DNA of 34,998 nt from an uncultured Verrucomicrobiae bacterium (GTDB lineage: Bacteria; Verrucomicrobiota; Verrucomicrobiia; Verrucomicrobiales; Akkermansiaceae). How positions within the stretch are numbered: the stretch's first letter is position 1; each line of letters opens with the position of its first letter. Both the position numbers and the translations under genes were made by a program. Positions 31,232 through 34,998 of the stretch are shown piece after piece. The notes under the pieces were generated by a model that saw only the letters and a list, made by a program, of their open reading frames with translations, did no database searches and had not been told where the DNA came from. The stretch lies in contig CALGOH010000088.1 of NCBI GenBank assembly GCA_937957985.1, positions 1-34,998 of the forward strand, in the 5' to 3' direction.

Positions 31232-32122
31232 TCAACGCTCCGCCGCCGATTCCCGGGCCGCCTCGATGAAAGCCCGCGCCCGCGGCGAGGCCGTGTCCGC
31301 CCTGCCGGCCACGCCCACCACGAAAGCTTCGAGCTCGGGATCGAGCCGCCGGAGCACCAGCCGCACTCCGGAAAAGCCCTCGAAGCCTTCCTGCACCAGG
31401 GCCACGCCACGGCCCGCCTCGACCGCGGCGATCAATCCCGAGGACCCTTCGTGTTCCTCGGCGATCCTGAAGGCGACCTCGGCGTGGGAAAACACCCGAC
31501 CCAGCCACTCGCGATACTCGGGATAAAGCGCCGAATCGTAGGAAATGAGCCGGTCCCTCGCGACATCCGTGAGCGCCACGTTACCCGCCCGGGCCAGAGG
31601 ATGTCCGGGTGCAACGGCCACGCAGACCGCCAATCGCCGGAGTTCCTCGAACACCACCCCGTCCTCGAGCTTCGGCGGGCGGATCATCAGCGCCGCATCG
31701 AGTTCGCCCGCAGCCAGGCCCTCGACCATTTCCCGGGTCGAAAGATCGTGAAGCTGGACCCGCACCCGCGGGTGTGACTCATGCAAACGCCGCAGCGCGC
31801 CGGGCAAAAGCTCCACCGTCAGCGAGGGCGCAAAGCCGACGTGGATCTCCCCGCCATTCCCATGGGCGGTCACGCGCGCGGCCTCGACCGCCTCATCCAG
31901 CCGTCGGAGCACCGAGCGCGTTTCGGAAAGAAACACCCGCCCCGCCTCGGTCAGCCGCAGCGAGCGCGGCCCGCGCGCAAACAGCATCACCTCCAGATCC
32001 TCCTCCAGATCGCGGATCTGCCGACTCAGCGACGGCTGCGCGACCCGCAGCCGGGCCGCCGCCCGGGTCACGTTCTCCTCCTCGGCCACCGCCACGAAAT
32101 ACCGCAGATGTCGCAGCTCCAT
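31232..32122 (-). CDS. LysR-family transcriptional regulator
   Basis: The 296-residue protein has an N-terminal winged helix-turn-helix (MELRHLRYFVAVAEEENVTRAAARLRVAQPSLSRQIRDLEEDL, about 1-60) and a C-terminal substrate-binding domain (about 90-290; IHVGFAPSLTVELLPGALRRL). I chose ATG 32122, the standard LysR start; a longer in-frame start at 32284 would run through the operator and promoter. It is divergent from the isochorismatase-family gene, and a palindromic T-N11-A box lies 4 nt upstream of its start codon. It is expected to regulate itself and the divergent gene; the GNAT-nitrilase gene follows on the same strand. Confidence 0.94.
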   Translation of the reverse strand: MELRHLRYFVAVAEEENVTRAAARLRVAQPSLSRQIRDLEEDLEVMLFARGPRSLRLTEAGRVFLSETRSVLRRLDEAVEAARVTAHGNGGEIHVGFAPSLTVELLPGALRRLHESHPRVRVQLHDLSTREMVEGLAAGELDAALMIRPPKLEDGVVFEELRRLAVCVAVAPGHPLARAGNVALTDVARDRLISYDSALYPEYREWLGRVFSHAEVAFRIAEEHEGSSGLIAAVEAGRGVALVQEGFEGFSGVRLVLRRLDPELEAFVVGVAGRADTASPRARAFIEAARESAAER

Positions 32123-32126
32123 CCCC

Positions 32127-32149
32127 GAGCATACCCGCCGGGCATGCTC
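32127..32149. promoter_or_regulatory. Probable LysR operator (GCAT-N11-ATGC type)
   Basis: GCATACCCGCCGGGCATGC sits inside the 23-bp dyad 32127-32149. The arms GAGCAT and ATGCTC are perfect, with an inner CCC/GGG pair. It has the classical LysR half-site rule T-N11-A (T at 32132, A at 32144) within dyad symmetry. It lies 4 nt upstream of the LysR start and about 100 nt from the hydrolase start, as expected for an autoregulated divergent promoter. Confidence 0.65.
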
Positions 32150-32252
32150 AGCCAAGGCACAAAGTCTTTTCCGAAAAGGCCCGCGGATGAGAGGCTTTAC
32201 GCTGAACCGGGACGACCTCCGGAAACCAACACCAACCCGATCCCACAACACC

Positions 32253-32882
32253 ATGAGCCAATTCCAATACCGCCGACTCGACAAGGACGACTGCGCCGTG
32301 CTGCTCGTCGATCACCAGACCGGCCTCACCAACCTCGTCCACGACTTCAGCCCCGATGACTTCAAGAACAACGTCCTCGCCTTCGCCGACGCCGCCAAAT
32401 ACTTCGGCCTGCCGACCATCCTGACCACCAGCTTCGAGGACGGCCCCAACGGTCCGCTGGTGCCTGAACTCAAGGAGACCTTCCCCGACGCCCCCTTCAT
32501 CGCGCGGCCCGGACAGATCAACGCCTGGGACAACGAGGACTTTGTCAACGCGGTGAAGGCGACAGGCAAAAGCCAGCTCCTGATCGCCGGCATCGTCACC
32601 GAGGTCTGCGTTGCCTTCCCCGCGCTCTCGGCGCTGGAGGAGGGCTACGAGGTCTTCGTCGTCACCGACGCCTCGGGCACCTTCAACCAGACCACCCGCG
32701 AGGCCGCCTGGTCGCGGATGTCGGCCGCCGGCGCGCAGCTCATGACCTGGTTCGGCGCGGCCTGCGAGCTGCACCGCGACTGGCGCAACGACGTCGAAGG
32801 CCTCGGCGCATTGTTCTCCAACCACCTGCCGAACTACCGTTGCCTGATCAACAGCTACCAAGGCGCCCGCGCCGGCGCGTGA
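32253..32882 (+). CDS. Isochorismatase-family (YcaC-like) cysteine hydrolase
   Basis: The 209-residue protein has the isochorismatase-like fold of the YcaC group. The catalytic Asp20 is in VLLVDHQTGL and the Cys119 nucleophile in IAGIVTEVCVAFPAL, followed by GYEVFVVTDASGTFN. The middle segment IARPGQINAWDNEDFVNAV is typical of YcaC relatives. The natural substrate of this subgroup is unknown. I chose ATG 32253 (MSQFQYRRLDKDDCAVLLVDHQ), since an in-frame start at 32187 adds only basic residues with no domain. It is divergent from the LysR gene, which likely controls it. A hairpin follows 9 nt after the stop. Confidence 0.93.
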   Translation: MSQFQYRRLDKDDCAVLLVDHQTGLTNLVHDFSPDDFKNNVLAFADAAKYFGLPTILTTSFEDGPNGPLVPELKETFPDAPFIARPGQINAWDNEDFVNAVKATGKSQLLIAGIVTEVCVAFPALSALEEGYEVFVVTDASGTFNQTTREAAWSRMSAAGAQLMTWFGAACELHRDWRNDVEGLGALFSNHLPNYRCLINSYQGARAGA

Positions 32883-32890
32883 CACTCCCC

Positions 32891-32924
32891 GCGGAGCACG
32901 GCGGCGCCCGCCCCCGTGCTCCGC
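32891..32924. terminator. Hairpin between convergent hydrolase and LysR genes
   Basis: GCGGAGCACGG (32891-32901) and CCGTGCTCCGC (32914-32924) are a perfect 11-bp inverted repeat with a 12-nt loop, placed between two convergent genes. There is no clean T-run on either side, so it may act as a bidirectional terminator of the weak type, or be another dispersed palindrome. Confidence 0.5.
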
Positions 32925-32928
32925 TGCC

Positions 32929-33861
32929 CTACTTTCCACTTTCCACTTTCCCGGGCCGCTTCCGCGCCACCCTCACGCCCTTGGCCTTCATCGCCTCGAT
33001 CAGTTCGCCGACCAGGGGATTGGGAAAGCGTCGGCTCGGCGTGACCGCGTAGAAGCTCTCCCGGATCTCCGGGATCCGGTGCGTCACCACCAGCGCTCCC
33101 GACGCGATCTCGTCCTGCACCACCACCGGCGGCACCAGCGCCAGGCCGTCCTCCTCGCGCGCGACCAGTCGCAGCATCGCCATGTCATCGACCTCCGCCA
33201 TGATCATCGGCCGCACTCCGGCCGACGCCAGCAGCCGCTCGAAGCCCGCGCGCATCCCGCTCTCGAAGCTCGGCAAGAGCAGCGGCACACCATCGAAATC
33301 CCCTGGAAATTTCAGACGCCTTCTTTTCCACTCCGGCGTCCCCACAAGCGCAACCGCCTGATCCGCCAGGCGATGGCTGTGCCACGGCCGCTCCGCATCG
33401 CGCCGCACCGGTTCGTTGGACAGGACCACGTCGACCTCGTGTGCCTGCAGCGAAACCACCAGCTCCGCAAGCGATCCCGACCGCACGACCAGTTCGACAT
33501 CCTCGCGATGAAGCGCCGGTTTGAGGAACTCGAGCTGGAAATTCCGCGACAGCGTCGCCACCGCCCCCACACGCAACGCCTGCCGCCCGGCGCCCACCCG
33601 GTGCCGCATCACGTCCATCAGTTCCTCGCCCGCACGCCCGATCGACTCGGCATAGTCCAGCGCCACCCGGCCGGCCTCGGTCAGCTCCAGCCCGCCCGGC
33701 AACCGCTCGAAAAGCACGTGACCCAGACTCTCCTCGAGCGCCTTCAACTGCACGCTCAGCGCCGGCGGCGAAATGTTCAGCTTCTTCGCCGCCCGCGTCA
33801 GGTTCCCCTCGCCCGCGATCACGCGGAAATAGCGGAGATGGTGGTAGTTCAGGAATTCCAT
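32929..33861 (-). CDS. LysR-family regulator, divergent from dabB-like gene
   Basis: The 310-residue protein has the LysR winged helix-turn-helix (about 1-65; HHLRYFRVIAGEGNLTRAAKKLNISPPALSVQLKALEESLG) and a substrate-binding domain (about 95-295). The HLRYF...GNLTRAAKKLN form resembles NhaR-type regulators. The extreme C-terminus (about the last six residues, KVESGK) is encoded by a triple 7-bp repeat and is unlikely to be functional. It is transcribed away from the dabB-like gene with 88 nt between the starts, so control of that gene is likely. The effector is unknown; bicarbonate, CO2-linked metabolites or ions are possible. Confidence 0.93.
   Translation of the reverse strand: MEFLNYHHLRYFRVIAGEGNLTRAAKKLNISPPALSVQLKALEESLGHVLFERLPGGLELTEAGRVALDYAESIGRAGEELMDVMRHRVGAGRQALRVGAVATLSRNFQLEFLKPALHREDVELVVRSGSLAELVVSLQAHEVDVVLSNEPVRRDAERPWHSHRLADQAVALVGTPEWKRRRLKFPGDFDGVPLLLPSFESGMRAGFERLLASAGVRPMIMAEVDDMAMLRLVAREEDGLALVPPVVVQDEIASGALVVTHRIPEIRESFYAVTPSRRFPNPLVGELIEAMKAKGVRVARKRPGKVESGK
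32931..32951. repeat. Triple tandem heptamer ACTTTCC
   Basis: Three exact copies of ACTTTCC occupy 32931-32951. They cover the last codons and the stop of the minus-strand LysR gene and follow the 32891-32924 hairpin. Confidence 0.9.
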
Positions 33862-33875
33862 ATCCAGACCGTGTC

Positions 33876-33890
33876 TTAACTTTGTTTTAA
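33876..33890. promoter_or_regulatory. Candidate LysR box upstream of the dabB-like gene
   Basis: TTAACTTTGTTTTAA contains T-N11-A spacing (T 33877, A 33889) with TTAA at each end. It is in an AT-rich patch between the divergent LysR and dabB-like genes. The dyad is short and low-complexity, so the call is weak. Confidence 0.3.
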
Positions 33891-33949
33891 CGCCATCATA
33901 AAAACCATGTCATTCCCCTAAACGGCCATCCCGGCCATGCTCCGCCCAG

Positions 33950-34998
33950 ATGCAAGCCAACGACCTGCTCCACCCGCTCGCCATTCCCGCCCTTCTCCTG
34001 CTCGCCGGGATCCTCGCCCGCCTGCTCCCCGCCCGCGCCAACAGCCTCGCCACCCCGGCCGCGGGAACCGCGGCCGGGATCGCCGTCCTGCTCGCGATCC
34101 TGCCCAAGGCCGAGCCCGGGCTCGCCCGGCTCGACACGCTGGCGATCACCATGGCCCTGCTGGTCGCCTCGCTCGGCGCGGTCGTGCTGCGCTTCGCCAG
34201 CCGCTACCTCGAGGGCGATCCGCACCGCGCACGCTTCCTTTCCTGGATGAGTCTCACGCTCGCCGCCGTTCTCACGCTGGTCGTCTCCAATCACCTGCTG
34301 CTCCTGCTCGGCGCATGGATCGCCACCAGCCTGTGCCTGCACCGGCTCCTGCTCCACCACCCCGACCGCCCCGGCGCGATCTTCGCGGCGCGGAAAAAGT
34401 TCACCTACAGCCGCCTCGCCGACCTCTCGCTGCTGGTCGCCGCGATCCTGCTCCACCACGGCCACGGCACCTGGCGCATCGACGAACTCGTCGCCTCGAT
34501 CGCCACCGGCAACACCGCCGGCCTGCCCGCCGCGGCCTTCCTGCTCGGCTTCTGCGCGATGCTCAAGTCGGCCCAGTTCCCCTTCCATAGCTGGCTGCCC
34601 GACACCATGGACACGCCGACGCCGGTCTCGGCCTTCATGCACGCCGGCATCATCAACGGCGGCGGCTTCCTCGTCCTGCGCACCGCCCCGGTCTTCACCG
34701 CCGCTCCCGGCGCGCTGTGGATGCTCGCGCTGGTCGGCACCTTCACCGCCGTCTTCGGCGCCATCGTCATGCTCGCCCAGCCCGGCGTGAAGCGCGCGCT
34801 GGCCTTCTCGACCATCGCCCAGATGGGCTTCATGATGATCCAGTGCGGCCTCGGCGCCTGGGGCCTCGCGCTGCTCCACCTCGTCGCCCACTCGCTCTAC
34901 AAGGCCCACGCCTTCCTGCGCGCCGGCTCGACCATCGGCGCGGTCCCGCGCGCCGCGATCCCGCTCAGCACCCCGGCGCTCGCCCTCGGCACGCTGGC
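33950..34998 (+). CDS. dabB: DabB-like membrane subunit of inorganic-carbon transporter (NuoL-related), partial
   Basis: The gene runs off the right edge; 349 codons are present. The product is a polytopic membrane protein of the NuoL/MrpA proton-channel family, with helices at about 8-25, 33-50, 65-82, 95-115 and more to the end. The segment CAMLKSAQFPFHSWLPDTMD then TPTPVSAFMHAGIINGGGF (about 215-245) carries the conserved Lys and the PTPVSA motif. The HAGIINGGG form is that of DabB rather than NuoL (HAATMV). Family role: DabB with DabA (DUF2309) drives CO2 or bicarbonate accumulation using the cation gradient. DabA would be expected just beyond the edge. The start ATG 33950 gives the normal N-terminus. 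A complex I or Mrp subunit is the alternative. Confidence 0.82.
   Translation, partial: MQANDLLHPLAIPALLLLAGILARLLPARANSLATPAAGTAAGIAVLLAILPKAEPGLARLDTLAITMALLVASLGAVVLRFASRYLEGDPHRARFLSWMSLTLAAVLTLVVSNHLLLLLGAWIATSLCLHRLLLHHPDRPGAIFAARKKFTYSRLADLSLLVAAILLHHGHGTWRIDELVASIATGNTAGLPAAAFLLGFCAMLKSAQFPFHSWLPDTMDTPTPVSAFMHAGIINGGGFLVLRTAPVFTAAPGALWMLALVGTFTAVFGAIVMLAQPGVKRALAFSTIAQMGFMMIQCGLGAWGLALLHLVAHSLYKAHAFLRAGSTIGAVPRAAIPLSTPALALGTL

Noticed and set aside
32122..32284. Long N-terminal extension of the first LysR gene
   Set aside because: It would place the operator dyad inside the coding region, and LysR proteins start at the MELRHLRYF segment.
33896..34909. 337-codon minus-strand ORF at the right edge
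   Set aside because: Glu/Gly/Arg/Gln-rich shadow of a membrane protein with PTPVSA and HAG motifs on the plus strand.
1..34998. CRISPR array, insertion sequence or prophage
   Set aside because: No regularly spaced direct repeats, transposase, integrase or phage structural genes are seen; the repeats found are short inverted or tandem units.

Overview
The window is a GC-rich bacterial chromosome segment, most likely from the Verrucomicrobiota (class Verrucomicrobiae, Luteolibacter/Haloferula-like). Evidence for this is the LpxC-FabZ fusion, a zinc-ribbon/TolA-like protein, small CxxC proteins, weak or absent Shine-Dalgarno sites with several GTG starts, and dispersed palindromic repeats between genes. 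It is Gram-negative (LpxC, Skp-like chaperone, outer-membrane barrel, polysaccharide export). I see about 34 protein genes and two tRNA-Gly genes. There is no prophage, insertion sequence or CRISPR array. The lineage call is from memory of family patterns, not a search.

Layout. 1-5715 (minus): GT8 glycosyltransferase, hisC, a zinc-ribbon/coiled-coil membrane protein, mnmE, and the first codons of a sirtuin overlapping the mnmE stop. 5861-8385: an aldehyde dehydrogenase divergent from a PAS-AraC regulator. 8427-9529: a Skp-like periplasmic protein and a membrane-anchored coiled-coil protein. 9592-10449 (minus): a short sigma-70 factor with its own intrinsic terminator. 10804-15021: an ABCG-type ABC transporter, a small anchored protein and a large secreted helical protein. 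15009-19068 (minus): DUF971, YggS, Prc protease and a PDZ protein in a tightly packed run. 19084-23865 (minus): a polysaccharide exporter made of a short OPX protein, a Wzc-type tyrosine kinase, an outer-membrane beta-barrel and a small secreted protein.

23886-24164 holds two divergent tRNA-Gly genes (TCC and CCC). 24181-26342 (minus) holds Mpg glycosylase, a Nif3-like protein carrying a 25-residue tandem duplication with a 12-G run, and an RluA-type pseudouridine synthase. lpxC-fabZ diverges from these across an inverted repeat. 27781-29254 is the most unusual stretch: a REPIN-like pair of palindromic repeats, a tiny zinc-ribbon ORF, a NYN-LOTUS RNA-binding nuclease candidate, and a small membrane-protein gene enclosed by a second inverted-repeat family. 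29262-32882 holds a small membrane protein, a GNAT-nitrilase fusion, a LysR regulator with a near-perfect GCAT-N11-ATGC operator, and the divergent isochorismatase-family hydrolase. The right edge has a second LysR regulator divergent from a truncated dabB-like gene, the membrane subunit of a DAB-type inorganic-carbon pump.

Most genes are recognisable families. The best candidates for something less described are the repeat-flanked 27.8-29.3 kb block, the duplicated Nif3, the OPX/barrel exporter linked to Prc, and the LysR-dabB pair.
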